Assembly: GCA_030407085.1 (NCBI GenBank)
Contig: CM059582.1
Span: 159,332,001-159,396,000 of the forward strand
DNA from: Trichopria drosophilae
Lineage: Eukaryota > Arthropoda > Insecta > Hymenoptera > Diapriidae
Length of the DNA: 64,000 nucleotides
Direction: 5' to 3'
Shown here: piece by piece, positions 1-11,533 of the stretch
Layout: each line of letters starts with the position of its first letter
Position numbering within the stretch: position 1 is the stretch's first letter
Notes under the pieces: model-generated
What the model was told of the DNA's origin: nothing
The model's database searches: none
The model's input: the letters and a program-made list of their open reading frames with translations, nothing else
Program-made: the position numbers and the translations under genes

Positions 1-1140
1 GAACGTGCCTTGCTCCGATTTTTAAATGTCACTCAGAATTCAGTGCATTGTTTCGAATTTCCATCATAACTCCGAAATAAATCTCCAACTCCAAAATAAA
101 TCTACGACTCCGAATTCGCTTCGTGCATGGCGATGGAGGGGATATCGAAATCGACGGCAGCGCTCAGCGTGAAGATTTCTGACAACTCGCATCTGCAACG
201 TGAGAGCTTTTCCATTAAAGTCAATGTAAAAATGCTCTTATTTATTCGTTAATTTGAGATATTTTAAAGTTTATTTCGATCTGTGTTAAGTGTTGCAAAT
301 AAGTTTTATGGTTTAAAGAACTATTTGAAAGGGTTCATTTTATTATACTGTGCAAAAAAAAATTATTACTCCGAGTTTGAAATTGTATAGAATACAATTC
401 ATTATTCAGCTGAAATATATTTATATTTATGTGTATATTGTAATTTTTCATTATTAGTAATTTAGTTAATACATAAACATGGTATTTTTCTTATTTCCAA
501 TGTAACTTTGTACGGTGGAAGAGTCACTGAGGTTTGCCGAATTACACTGGAACGAATTAATTTATGCTCTCTACATATTCCAAATACTTCTTCTACACGA
601 ACTACATATCCTACAGCCAAATTTTTTCCCTTTTCTATACTTACTTGATTAAAGTTTATTGAGTTTGTGATTGATTCAAACCCAGTTCGGATTATCGTAT
701 TCATTTCAGCCCCTTAACCTCGTTTTGTCCAACTCAAAATGATTCGAATTAAAAAAAGTATAATATTTTGTTACAAACAAAAATGTACAAAATTTGGGCC
801 GAATTTCAAACAATATACTCAAAGTACTGATGCTTTTGAAAACCCGCAGAAAATTAAAAAAAACTAAATATTTTACTTTCTCATATCACTCTCCATACAA
901 ATTGCAGATGCGAGTTGTCAAAATTCACCACCAAACGGCGTGGCCGGCGTCTTGCACTAAGCGAATACCCGACTTCGAAACTGTGGACTCCGAAATCATG
1001 GACTCCGTAACCTTTTACCATAACCTTTTACTCCGAATCGAAAATTTTTTTATTTTTAATTAATTCATTAATTTTGATCAAATTTATTTCCGACTCCTCC
1101 AGTATTCTAAACTGGATAAAAATTATTTTCATGTTCCAAA
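1..1140. other. AT-rich sequence with short ACTCCGA-type repeats
   Basis: No supportable gene. A small degenerate tandem array lies at about 67-118, where a unit of roughly 18 bases (AACTCCGAAATAAATCT) occurs two to three times. The same ACTCCGA word recurs at about 965-1040, followed by GACTCCTCC near 1090. The two clusters may be the ends of one diverged repeat, but I could not align them as inverted repeats. The short open frames here, on both strands, have no recognisable domains. Confidence 0.4.
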
Positions 1141-1158
1141 ACCGTGTAGGCCGCCGCT

Positions 1159-1419
1159 ATGTACGAAGGACCCGTACATAGTATACAGGTACCCTCCTTG
1201 AGGTTTCAGCAGCCTTTGGAAGCACTATGCATTGGCGTGGGAAAACATCAGAAAACCCCAAGATGGATATTGGCCCAAGATGTATATTGCGATTCTGATA
1301 CATCTATTCACTCTGTTAGCAACAAGCTGATAGAATTTGATAGATTCTCCACAACTTCTATGAAAGAGCAGTATAGTTGTGAAGATATGAAGTGTAATCA
1401 GTTTTCCTCCGAACCCTAA
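1159..1419 (+). other. Unrecognised 86-codon ORF, coding status doubtful
   Basis: An ATG-to-stop frame of 86 codons lies in a patch with less A+T than its surroundings. The product would be soluble, with four cysteines, no signal peptide, no membrane segment and no motif I recognise. It sits about 280 bp from the 3' side of the minus-strand LINE remnant, so it may be part of another decayed repeat. No convincing splice sites bound it. It is listed because composition and length stand out slightly, not because a function is evident. Confidence 0.15.
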
Positions 1420-1699
1420 AAAGTATAACTCTCAGTCTCATAATATAGTTATCTCGAGCATATTTCTGATTCTCGCCACTACGCCGGTCTAACAGTTAGT
1501 TTTTAAAACACTTGTTTTTAAAAGATAGTATATAAATAACAAAAAATGAAACGAATATTTAACAAATGTTTAATATGCAATTGAACTGTACATATACCAT
1601 TGTAGCGGATGACGGTGGTAAACATGAATTCTACGCTTTATTACCGAAAAGAATTGTAATTGTAATAATGCAGATGACTTAGCCGTCGTAACCATCTCG

Positions 1700-2945
1700 A
1701 ATCCGTTTTATTTATTAATTTTTTTCTTTGACGGAGAGGCAAATACATTAGGCACCATAGGGGGTTGATAATGCTGGATAATCACCCTTGTGCCAGACTC
1801 CCTTACCCCTGATGTTAAGGGCAAGGTTTACGGACTACAACCCTAACCTCCCTTGGCCCTCCATAATCCACCTGTGCAGTCTGCAGCAGAAAAGTGGCTT
1901 CGATATCCATCTTCTCCGAAGATCATGTCTAGCGACAAGCCAAGTTTTTGGACATTTCGAAAGAATTGTCCATGCAATGGCTTGCCGATATGCCTTCCTT
2001 CTAAAATACGGATTTGTTCCCTCCGTATGTTGGCCCTGAGATGTACTGGGCCCAAGTTGACGACTGATTCAGCCACCTCCTTGTTTCGAGGACTAATCTG
2101 CCTTGCGTACACTCCAGGCTCAAAAGGCCACGACCTCCCATGTGTCAGGGCGAATACAGTCTTTCCACGGAAGATCTTGGATGCAAACTGCGTTGCATAC
2201 GAATAATCTTCCGTGTGCATCGGTCAAGACCCCTTAGCTCGTCAACGTTCCACTTAAGTGCTCCAAATGAATAGAGCACTGGTGAAACGGCCAACATATT
2301 CGTGGCTGCCACCATATTTTTCCCGTCAATTCTGATGATCAGATCTGACGTCCAGGTATGACGTTTCCGTTGACGAGCTCCGTATCGTCGTTAATGGAAT
2401 TTGAGCTTCCTCTGTGCAAATGAACCATTGCACATTTGTACAATCCAAATTCCATACCTATATTTCTTGAGTATGTGAGGGCGATGTTCAGAGATTTATG
2501 TAATTGATCCTCGCCTGATGCGTATTGTTTAAGATCATTTATATAGAATAAATGGGTGATTTTATGTATGCGTTCACCAGGCGGCCCATACATGCGCCCT
2601 TAGGATTCTCGCAGAGCAACGGATAGAGGTAATAGATGCAGAATAGCAGAGGACTCACAGAATATCCCTGATAGACACCTCTTCGGAACTGAACCAGTCT
2701 AGACATGTTTCTACGCTTACCCGATGTCACGACAAACAGCTTTTTCCGAAGAGGCATTAGATACTCTAAATTTCTTACTATATTTGGGTGAACATGAAGG
2801 CGTTTAAGCAACAAGCTTAAAAGCTCGTGCGACGTTGAATCATACGGCTTCATGCAGTCCAGCCAGGCTATCGGTAGGTTACGCTTGTACTGGACTGAAT
2901 TCTGAAAAACACACCTGTCGATAAGCAAGTCGTTCTTGCAGCCGG
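1700..2945 (-). pseudogene. 5'-truncated, frameshifted LINE reverse transcriptase (R2/R4-like) remnant
   Basis: Read on the minus strand, homology starts near 2945, inside the fingers/palm of a non-LTR reverse transcriptase (GCKNDLLIDRC). Motif A follows as AWLDCMKPYDS, with its catalytic Asp kept. Motif B reads QGYSVSPLLF, with Tyr where Asp is usual. The frame then shifts near 2540-2590, and motif C follows as LFYINDLKQYA, the first catalytic Asp of the expected YxDD box being Asn. Thumb and C-terminal sequence continues across 2220-2338 in a further frame (KNMVAATNMLAVSP) and at 1843-2220 (VYARQISPRNKEVAESV, HIGKPLHGQFFRNVQ). An A-rich 3' tail lies near 1700-1730. The N-terminus and the 5' part of the polymerase are missing. 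The sequence resembles LINEs of the R2/R4 group common in ants; the exact clade is uncertain. It cannot be active: there are two frame breaks, an altered active site and a 5' truncation. Confidence 0.85.
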
Positions 2946-3326
2946 ATATACCGATTTTTGCACCATTATTATTAGTAATAATTTTATTAACGTCTTTATT
3001 GGCAAATAAAGTTCTCTACAATAATATATACGTAGTTTTGAATTCATATGCCAGAAGGCGAATTACAGCTGATCCTGTTTTTCAAACTTACCTAACCGAA
3101 TTGGCTACAGTAGAACAATTTCAATAATCAATATGGATATGACAGTTTATATCAGTACTTCTCACTTGGTGTAACGTCGGTATACGTAGAAAAAGGTTTG
3201 GGTGCGATACTTACCCAAATACGGGAACAAAAGCAATAAGCAGTGATATTAGGTTAAAAATAAGATTAAATGTTTCGAAACTTTAAAACGTTTTAGAAGT
3301 TTTAACAAGTTTACAACCGCAATTAA
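2946..3326. other. AT-rich flank of the LINE, nothing recognised
   Basis: Sequence directly beyond the truncated 5' edge of the LINE. A 63-codon plus-strand frame here has a hydrophobic start but no homology that I recognise. No obvious target-site duplication of the LINE could be defined. Confidence 0.3.
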
Positions 3327-3433
3327 AAAATGTTTATGTACGTCTTTTCGGTGCGTAAAGTAAACTCGTGCGTAAAGTAAACTTTACGCACTCGATTATA
3401 CTTTACGCACGGAAAAGCCGTACGTAAACAATA
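3327..3433. repeat. Imperfect ~100-bp palindrome built from TGCGTAAAGT units
   Basis: The left half (TGTTTATGTACG, CTTTTCGGTGCGTAAAGT, CGTGCGTAAAGT) is mirrored by the right half (ACTTTACGCAC, ACTTTACGCACGG, AAAAGCCGTACGTAAACA). The centre is near 3380. The unit GTGCGTAAAGT occurs twice on each side, so the palindrome also contains direct repeats. A related pair (GTAAAG, CTTTACGCATACGCAC) continues to about 3480. This would fold into a strong hairpin; it is probably a small fold-back element or the core of a MITE. Confidence 0.8.
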
Positions 3434-4110
3434 TTTCGGCACACGTGTGTATGTGTAAAGTTCTTTACGCATACGCACTTGTATCGAAAACTACTATTAA
3501 CATTAATGTGGGCGACTTTTTAAACTCTTTAAATAAATTACTGGACTTAACTCTGCGCATGTTTCGTAATAATGAAACGAATCAAGATCAATCCAAAGGA
3601 ATCTAAACTATTTGTATTATTTTATTAGCATAAAGTTATCTACTTTTTGCGTTTCCTCCTGGATTTGGTGAATAGCTCATCAGAAGGTCTTTCGGCGTAT
3701 AATTTTTATTTAATTCACTAAATCTATAGTTAGTTATATATAGCGTGGAACCGTTTAGGAGGGTAATTTTGTTTCATCCACAATTACTTGAGTTCTTGTA
3801 AAAATTTCGTATACATCTCATAATTTAAGCTCTAACTTAATGCTTTGAATCTTAATATTCTGATTAATGAAAGCGATTTTTGTTTCAAATATAAAATATT
3901 CTGTTATTTCTCATATGTTAGTAAAAATACACTACGGTATTTATTCCATTGAAAAGTTTAAGTGTACTTTTCAGTTTGGTATGTTGGTAATGGTGAAATC
4001 TTGCATCAATATTAATTGTTCGAAAAGTTATTTGAGCTTAAATCCCGCAGTATAAGCAACCGCTCGAATGGTCGACAATTAAGCGAGACAAGTTGAATAT
4101 AAAATAAAAA
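3434..4110. other. AT-rich sequence, nothing recognised
   Basis: No supportable gene, RNA or clear repeat. The 62-codon plus-strand frame near 3867-4055 lies in AT-rich sequence and shows no domain. Confidence 0.3.
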
Positions 4111-4119
4111 AAAAAGAAA

Positions 4120-4535
4120 AAAGTTATCCGAAGTCGTCGCACTCGAGCCAGTCCGTCGCGCGGAGAGACGAATAAATGTCGGCGAATGTCGCGCGTACTA
4201 TATTTCTGAACTATCCGATCCCATGCGGTTCTTGGTTTATGTCGAGTCGGAGCACTTAAACGTTCCGAAGACTTTTATAGGCCTATGCGAATCCATGCGG
4301 CCGGGAGGACATTTCCACCTAAATACTCGTGCAAATTTTGGTGCGTACACAAGCAGGAAGAATGACACGCATACTAGTGCGGGCGTATGGTGCATATGTT
4401 TGTCTCGTTCATCACTAACTACTACTTTAGTTGAAGGCTGTGACTTTTATTGCGGTCTTGATTCACCGACGGGGCTTCGAACGTTATCCCGTTGGCGCAT
4501 TAATTACAAACAAATCTGCAAAGAACGCAATTGAA
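4120..4535 (+). other. GC-richer island with a 103-codon ORF of unknown nature
   Basis: Composition shifts abruptly near 4125 to many CpG dinucleotides (GTCGTCGCACTCGAG, CCGTCGCGCGGAGAGACG), then returns to AT-rich by about 4540. An ATG at 4223 opens a frame of 103 codons ending at 4534. It has no domain, signal peptide or membrane segment that I recognise. CpG-richer islands in AT-rich insect DNA often mark promoters, 5' exons or conserved elements; I cannot tell which from sequence alone. An A-rich run lies just upstream at about 4105-4125. Confidence 0.25.
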
Positions 4536-5246
4536 ACATAATTGTTAAGTATTTATGGAAAGCGAGGGTTCAAGAGTGATAAAGAACAACGGTAAAACGA
4601 TTTCGAGCAAAGCATTAAAACGTCATTGAACATTTCTTAGGATCGTTATCCCTCACTCGATGTATATAATTTTATAAGAAGTACAGATACCGGTCCGAAA
4701 ACTTTTGTTACGGTAGGAAGAAAAAAGTAGTAAATGCGACCATTATACAAAAGTAAAACAGGAAATTACAAAAAAAAAAGTTAAGTTAATTTTTTCGGTA
4801 GTAACCAGGACCATGACATCCCAGTAAACGAAAAAGTATTCATAAGTATTGAAAATTTGAATACTTCTGTATGCTGTTTCTTAATACTTGTAAATGTATT
4901 AGAAAGTATAGAATATATATAGAATAGAATTCTTCTCTGAGTAATAGGAATCTTCCCCCGTTTAAAAAAAAAATATTTTGTTTATAACTTTTAACTTTTT
5001 ATTTAATTTAATTTCACTGTTTTTTATAGTTCTTTTGTTATTATAAATTAATTATATTAAGAAAAGCTGTTCTCATGCGGTCACCTATCCTGGTTGTAGT
5101 CCACAGAGTATAAACTTGATATTACTACAAACGCGCAATGCTGACATCTGGTCTACTACTGTCAAACACTATTTTATTCCTAATTTAATATTTACGTACA
5201 CGTAATGCATGGTTTTAAAGTCGTACTGCTTTTTTTGCATTTTTGA

Positions 5247-5257
5247 CCCCCCCCCCC
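5247..5257. repeat. Homopolymer run of 11 C
   Basis: An uninterrupted C run in otherwise AT-rich sequence. It lies inside the CCCAG-ended element. Confidence 0.95.
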
Positions 5258-5588
5258 ACTCTTCTCATCATCCGTACATAACATTTTAATCATACACTTT
5301 ACATAGGCCGAAGTTCCTGCCTTTCTCCCTAAATGGTAACGTAGTTTATGGTGGACCACTAATTTTAAGCGGAATTATTACAAAGCATTCCCAAGTTTCT
5401 GGATTGAGAATGATCGAGAATATCTCACAGAAACACTTCTAGAAGCATTAGAGGAAGCTTTCTCAAGTTTTTGAAACGAGAAATATTAAGAGAATCTCAC
5501 AAAAATACTTCAAGAAGCATCAGGAAGCATTAACTGACTTCCGTTTTGAAGGAAGTATTCCGAATTATATATGTGAATGATTCATTAA

Positions 5589-6217
5589 CCCTTCAGTCAC
5601 GAATTTTTCCAGCCACGGAATTTTTTTGAAATTTTGTATACTTGAGTTGTTGAGGTCGCTGATTATGAATCCGGTGTCAGATGTTCAACATTCAAAATGG
5701 CGGATCCAATATGGCCGACCAAGAATTTGAAAGATAATGAATTTAGCTAATATTTGTTATATAGGGGTTTTGGTATTCTTTTTTCGTTTTTTTAAATTTG
5801 GGTTCGTAATCAGCGACATAAAAAACCCCTATATACCAAACATTAGACAAAATCATAATTTTTTAAAATTTTTGTAGGCCATATTAAATCCGGCATTTTG
5901 AATTTTGAAAATCTGACACCGGATTCGTAGTCAGCGACATCAAAAACTCTGGCATACCGAATTTCAAATAATAATAGCGATTAGTTCTTCCTGACATGAA
6001 TTTCTTTTGAAAATTATGCCTTTTTTGGTACTAATTTGTTAATAAAAATAATTATTTAAAATAATTTTGTAATATTATTGTCTTTTAACAGTTATTGGAG
6101 CCTTAGGAAAGCCAGGAACAAAAAAACCGCATTTAAATCGAGAACTATCTGTTCAAAAACCTTAAAAAATCGAGAGCATCTAGGTGGGACACTAGTGTCC
6201 GCCTGTGACTGAAAGGG
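5589..6217. mobile_element. Non-autonomous piggyBac-like element with TTAA duplications
   Basis: The 629-bp element is bounded by TTAA at 5585-5588 and 6218-6221. Terminal repeats are CCCTTCAGTCAC on the left and CCCTTTCAGTCAC on the complement of the right. A TTAA target plus CCC-starting ends is the known signature of piggyBac (Kolobok also uses TTAA). It has no coding capacity. Its interior carries several copies of the module containing ATTCGTAATCAGCGAC and ATGGCGGATCCAA words (about 5646, 5806, 5924) that recurs elsewhere in the window. Confidence 0.85.
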
Positions 6218-6727
6218 TTAAGAATAGGGAAATATTGGCTTTATAATTGTTATGCTGAAGCATTAAGAATCATTCAAAAGTAAAGTGGTCAACTCTTGTA
6301 AAAGGATTTGGACTGATTGACGGTAGAGTAATATTCATGGTGATCAACAAATAGGATTCAAAGTTTAAAAATGAATACTTCTCATAACTTCTCAATCATT
6401 CTTCGTTTGCTGGGATAACCGTTTACTATTTCCATCTCTTACATATCCACCATCTTACATAACCTCAAATGTTCCACCCTTTTACAATCGAATAGTCACT
6501 TTAAATATTATTAAGTAGAATAACAAGATGTAATAAATTTGATATAACGAAAACAACATTTTGCCATAGCAACAATAGTTATAGTAAAAATTACAATATA
6601 CTGAATTGTAAATGTAACATGCAGTCAACGATAACCATTCGTGCTGTTAATTCTACTATTATCGTATGTTAAAAGCACTTCTACCTTTTTTCCATGCTTT
6701 CGTTCGTCGTTTTTCTCACTCAGTGTA

Positions 6728-7195
6728 TTGTTTGTCTGCCTATATTGAAATGCATTCCAAAAACAAGTGAACAATAATAAAAAAAAATTAGCCTTGACAA
6801 TTTCATGATATTGCTGATATATTCTTAAAATAAGATGTATTTTGTTCGAGGGAGTACTTAAGATGTACGTCAGAGTGGAGTGAAAAAGTACAATTTTCGA
6901 ATAGGCTTATGCATTTCATTACTGTGACGACGGGCAGTATTTACTGCGTTGTAGATGAACGATAAATTTGTGTTTGCACTGAACAAATATAGAAATACTT
7001 GTGAAAAAATGTAAGGAATACGATATTGATTAGCGCGAGAATGTTTGATTTTTTCACTTGGATTTGGAAACTTCATTAATTTTGGAAAATTCAATAATGT
7101 TTTCGTTTATTTGGTTTTCGGTTAAAAAACTATTCCTTTCAAACTATTGTAAGAGTGCTTCAAAACATTATTTTTTAATCCATAAATGCCCATTT
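6728..7195. other. AT-rich sequence, nothing recognised
   Basis: No gene or repeat that I can define. The 74-codon minus-strand frame at 6870-7094 has no recognisable domain. Confidence 0.3.
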
Positions 7196-7199
7196 TAAT

Positions 7200-7875
7200 C
7201 CTAAAACTCCCAATTTTCGGATCGTCATAAGTCCTGATCAGCCTGTGCACAAAATCAGGTCTTGACATGGCCCCTTATCAGGCTCTGGCATATCGTGTAA
7301 CGCTTTTTCTGTTAATGTACAGTACCTGATCAGGACCTTACAATGCCCAATATTTCGCATACTTTCCAAATTTCATGGTGAAAATATTTACAATAGTATT
7401 ACGAAACAACAAATTAATTTTTAATGATTTATTACTATCTGACAAGTAAAAAGGCTGCAAAATAGAAATACATTTCCTTAAGAGGAATGAAATAGATGCG
7501 CGATCACGCCTAGTGGCGACTGAACGAATTACATAAAATTTAGGTTAAATTAAAAAAATCGACGTCCTTATCAGACTCTGAGCAGGCCCCCTGATCTGCC
7601 CCTGGTTTGAAATTTCTAAAGCAGTTATCGATTCTCGGAAATTGAAAATAAGGCAAGCCTTATCAATTCATGGTTTGGTCTTGATATGGAAATTCACAGG
7701 CTTCCCTATATTAGTTATACTTTATTTTAACATCATCAGGGTTTAATCAGGACACATTCAGGCGAACCTGCTCAGGATAACTAACTGGAAACTGATCATG
7801 TCCTGATTTGGGTACATTCAGGAGTACCTGATCAGGAACGACTTACTGGAGCCTGGTCAGGCGCTGGTACATATT
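7200..7875. repeat. Repeat rich in CTGATCAGG words
   Basis: The palindromic decamer CCTGATCAGG and variants (ACCTGATCAGGAC, CTTATCAGGC, GCTCAGGA, TGGTCAGGC) recur more than ten times, concentrated at 7225-7345, 7565-7610 and 7730-7865. A weaker relative lies at about 46930-47065. No long open frame or clear terminal repeat was found. It is probably a diverged dispersed repeat with internal sub-repeats. Confidence 0.55.
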
Positions 7876-7879
7876 TCGG

Positions 7880-10580
7880 CTGCCTGAATAAATTTCCGCT
7901 CGGGAAGTGAAAAATGTATAAAATAGCATTTTTATAATATGTTAATATAAAAATAATATATTAAAGTTAGCCATGTTAGTAGCTCTCCTTACTGGCACAA
8001 AATTATAAATAAAAATTCGCGACAGACCAAAAACTACACCAAAGAAGATAATATAACTAACGCTTACAATACCATGTAGTACAGAGAATCCTAATATTCC
8101 TCCAACTACTACGCTACAAGAATACTTATTTAGATCGGCAACATTACGATGTATACAAGTTAGATTATTTATTTCCATTATATAAAACCATACAAACCAG
8201 TGACCACACCGACTTCAAGTACATGGATAAAGACAATTTTGTTCATAAGCAGCATTTTGTTCAATAATTTTGTTCAATACCAACATTTTTAGTGCATACT
8301 ACACACGCCATGTGTCAACTTCTCTAGAAATGATGAATAAATATTCTGCAATGTGTAATAAGAGTGTACCTGCTTTTAAACGTTTCTTTAAGATTTCGAA
8401 TTGTAATCGCTATTTTAGAGTTATCAGAGCCCGTACAGCAAGTATTATACTTCCTGAAATCGATATAAATTACTTACAATTTTTCTTCATGTATACTATT
8501 TTTGTTTAAACTTATAGAAAGTTCGAGTTTTCCGCAAAAACATTGCATTAATATTCATTATCGGACGGATTCCGATGTATCATTACTTTCGTTATATTCG
8601 AGGCTTTCAAAAGTTGTTTAATATGTATACTCTTCCGACCGGTAGGAGATTTAGTTAATTCTATTACTTTTTCTCATATCTCTGTAATACTTAAAATACA
8701 ATCTAGACCTCAACCTTCTGGAGCGCAGGATCACTTCAAGATAGAGTTCACGGTGTGCGGTATACATTCACTCTTCCTAGAATTATTCACTGTTTGCCTG
8801 GGTACTAAAATGCACCGGATCATAAACTATGCCCATTGTTTGCGTAACAGTCCGGAAGAGACTTCTGGAGAAGTTCAGTTGATTTCTGATAACCGCACAA
8901 GACTTGCTCCAATTAGTTTCGGCAGTTTTTATATTAAAAAATTCTCCCCGATTTAATTCAATCAAGTTATATTTCGTCTCTCAGCATGGACTTAAATTAG
9001 TATTCTTGTACTTTAAAAAAATTACGAGAATTACCCGAGTAGAAATTTATAATTCTAAAGCTCAGGTTAGTGTAAGTAATGGAAAATGGAATATTAATAG
9101 AATGTGAAAACTGAATATTTCTTACTCGAGAAAAGTTATAAGCGGGTGCTTCCATAGAGTTTCTGCAAAGCTCCTAGGGAACTCATACGGAAGTTCCTCA
9201 TGAGTTCTACTTCATAGTACGCCGTTACCGCAAACGAATTTCTTGCTATTAATGGCCGTGCCTGGCGAACTCCATAGGAACTTATTGTGGTATACGTGGA
9301 GTAACAAACCTGACTCGGCAAACGTGGAATATAGTCTACCGTAGTTTTCTGTACGAAATTTATCTGTTTTTCTACTTTTCTATATTTACATACGAAGTAT
9401 TAAATAAAACTGTGCACTCAAGTATCAATCGTACAAGAAAGAAATTGAAATTGTTAAAATACAATTTTGTGCAAATTACAAGTAGTTTTCGGTAGGTCAA
9501 TCACAACAAAATAAATATATAGAAAAATGTTCACTTACCTATTTGCAGACTTAATTTCGAAGCTAATAATAGACTCCAAATAGGAATGAGAACATTGATG
9601 GTGTATGTGTGATTGGAATAACAAATACGTATACAACGAGGTAATATGCAAAACGTTTAGGACTTCATCGTTATTCATTTATTATAATTTACAACAGTTA
9701 GAGTACGCTAAGTACACCGAATCCATGGACAAGCGATATTGCGCACATGCGATTTCTAAATATGATAAGACGTACAAATGACTTCAGCACCCGTTTATCT
9801 GACAAGGGTTTGAAATTTTTATGTCATGCTCTTCGCGACGAGTATAAGATTGCGCGAAAAATTACTGAATAAATATTCGCAACGGTCAGATTTTACAAAT
9901 CTGTAGATATTTTGATCAAGGTAAGTACGCGTGGTCGATTCGTGCAATCGTCATTCTATTCGAGAATCGCTAACAGTCACTGCACTATCTGCTTTAGATT
10001 ATGATATAGAAAACGTAGTGGGGAAAGACGCATTGCCTTGAAAATTTGCAAATAAAAATATTTAAAAATAATAAATGATGAAAGTGTACGAGTTATTATC
10101 GTTCATATATATTCTGGTGTTTGCACTTATCGCAACAGGACTCGAATAATCTTTTGTGAAAACGAGACGTGACACTCTTCAAAAAATAGAAAGATCCGTA
10201 ATATTATTTAAGATCGATGCCGCAGGGTCTATTTTCGAAACATTGGTAATTGACGCTATTACACAATTAAAAATCAAAGTAGAACGGCATGCCTTGAATA
10301 AAGACTTAGTAACAAAACAAAATATCTTTTGAAGAGCCCGCTAGCATCGAGTGGGAATTATATGTCGCATGAGTTAGGTAATTTCTGTTCAAACGGATTT
10401 AGAAAAATCCGAAGCTTCGCTAGTCAGAAGCGTACGATATTCCATCTTAATAGTAAAAATGAACCGTATCTTGAAACATATCTCATGAATACACCAATCC
10501 CACTAGAATAAAAAAATGTTACTTCAATCATTATAACAGATTTTCACAACGTACAACGATCAACGGAGATTAATGTCCCT
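7880..10580. other. AT-rich sequence with weak ORFs, nothing firmly recognised
   Basis: The most notable frame is on the minus strand at 7942-8178, 78 codons with two hydrophobic stretches (YSCSVVVGGILGFSV and SVSYIIFFGVVFGL). It has no known family match and may be chance. Around 9130-9330 words such as AAGCTCCTAGGGAACTC and GAACTCCATAGGAAC recur, suggesting a small diverged repeat. Nothing else is supportable. Confidence 0.3.
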
Positions 10581-10584
10581 GCAC

Positions 10585-11531
10585 GGAGAAAGGTGAACAG
10601 TGAATTTTACTAAACTTCTGAGTAAGCCGAGGACATGTAGAAAAGTTAGTATAATCTAGTTCGATTCCTGGTATATTTCACAGTGAGCAGTATGAGACAT
10701 TCAAATTTGGCTTTGTACATTTTACAGTGCCGTCAAGGAAAAGATGCGCGTGGCCGCTTCGTAAATATTTCTTACTTCAACTCGCTATAACATAGCCAAT
10801 TTTGAGAATTTTGAAACTAATAAAACAAGAAATTGATCGTTAAATTTGTCCGCGTCTAGTGAAAAAAGGAAAAGCGACACATATCAAGAAACAAAAAAGT
10901 TATTGTATTTTTTATTAACAACTGCAAAATATAAGTTTTTGTGTCTTCAGGTGCTTCGTTTATCGAGCAAATTTCGTTCATCTGAAAACTATTAGCGAGA
11001 AAGTTGTTCATTAAGATATAAACAAGGTTTGTGGAATGTTTCATCTTGATTGCATTAACAGGTTAAACGTAATGAATATTTAAAGTCGGCAGCGGCCGAC
11101 TGACGTGAACCGCGACTCTAATTGCGGTGCAACTACCAACTTTAATCATTCATTTCTTCTGAACTAATAAAGAAATGAAGATGAAACTTTCCAGAAAACT
11201 TGTTTATACCTTAACGAACAACTTTCTCGCTGAAAGTTTTCAGATACTCGAAATTCGCTCGATAAACGAAGCACCTGAAGGTATAAAAAACTATATTATG
11301 TAGTTGTGTGGAAAACAATTGCTAATTTTTTTGTTTATTGACATATATCACTTTTCCGTTCTTCACTACGCGTGGAAATCTCTAACGATCAATTTTGTTT
11401 TTTATTCGTTTCAAAATTCTGAAAATTGGCTGTGTTGTCGCGAGTAGAAGTTAACACTTTTAACTAAACGGCCCCGCCATTGCCTGCGCTGTGAAGACAC
11501 CATACTCAGCTGTTTAGTTCCCTTCGCTTTG
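10585..11531. mobile_element. Diverged copy of the long palindromic element (see 60315-61156)
   Basis: Sequence from about 10748 to 11531 aligns end to end with the younger palindrome: AACTCGCTATAAC, CAATTTTGAGAATTTTGAAAC, TCGTTTATCGAGC and GCGAGAAAGTTGTTCATTAA occur in the left arm, and their mirror images in the right arm at about 11190-11440. The right end (CCTTCGCTTTG) is followed by TA at 11532-11533. The left terminus is disrupted; a CACGGAGAAAGG end-like word lies at 10585. The arms are clearly less alike than in the younger copy. The 62-codon frame on the minus strand (10856-11044) and its partial mirror near 11174 are relics of the arm sequence, not evidence for a gene. Confidence 0.75.
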
Positions 11532-11533
11532 TA

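Larger units (their letters stand above)
4820..6414. mobile_element. TIR element with CCCAG(T/C)AAACGAA ends, inserted in the older MITE
   Basis: Terminal inverted repeats begin CCCAGTAAACGAA on the left and, on the complement, CCCAGCAAACGAA on the right. Weaker inverted similarity continues for about 30 bases. No transposase is present. The inside contains an imperfect direct repeat at about 5400-5540 (GAGAAT..CTCACA, ACTTC.AGAAGCAT) and an 11-base C run at 5247-5257. The superfamily is undetermined: flanking duplication is at most a short AT. It is interrupted by the TTAA element at 5589-6217. Confidence 0.7.
4711..6725. mobile_element. TA-flanked MITE (CACAG-type family), split by later insertions
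   Basis: The left part (4711-4819) and right part (6415-6725) together align with the uninterrupted copy at 61938-62196. On the left, GTAGTAAATGCGACCATTATA matches GTTAATAGAACCATTTTATA, and ATTACAAAAA and GTTAA follow in order. On the right, TTTACTATTTCC, ACATAACCTCAAAT and GTTAATTCTAC match in order. TA dinucleotides flank both proposed ends (4709-4710 and 6726-6727). It is non-coding and non-autonomous, and is the oldest layer of a three-layer nest. Confidence 0.6.

Noticed and set aside
1853..2206. 117-codon plus-strand ORF
   Set aside because: It is antisense to the LINE C-terminal region and is a shadow of it.
7942..8178. 78-codon minus-strand ORF with two hydrophobic segments, possibly a receptor exon
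   Set aside because: No family motif, no convincing splice acceptor, and AT-rich DNA readily yields hydrophobic frames.
10620..10680. tRNA-like T-loop word GTTCGATTCC
   Set aside because: No matching D-arm, anticodon arm or acceptor stem around it.
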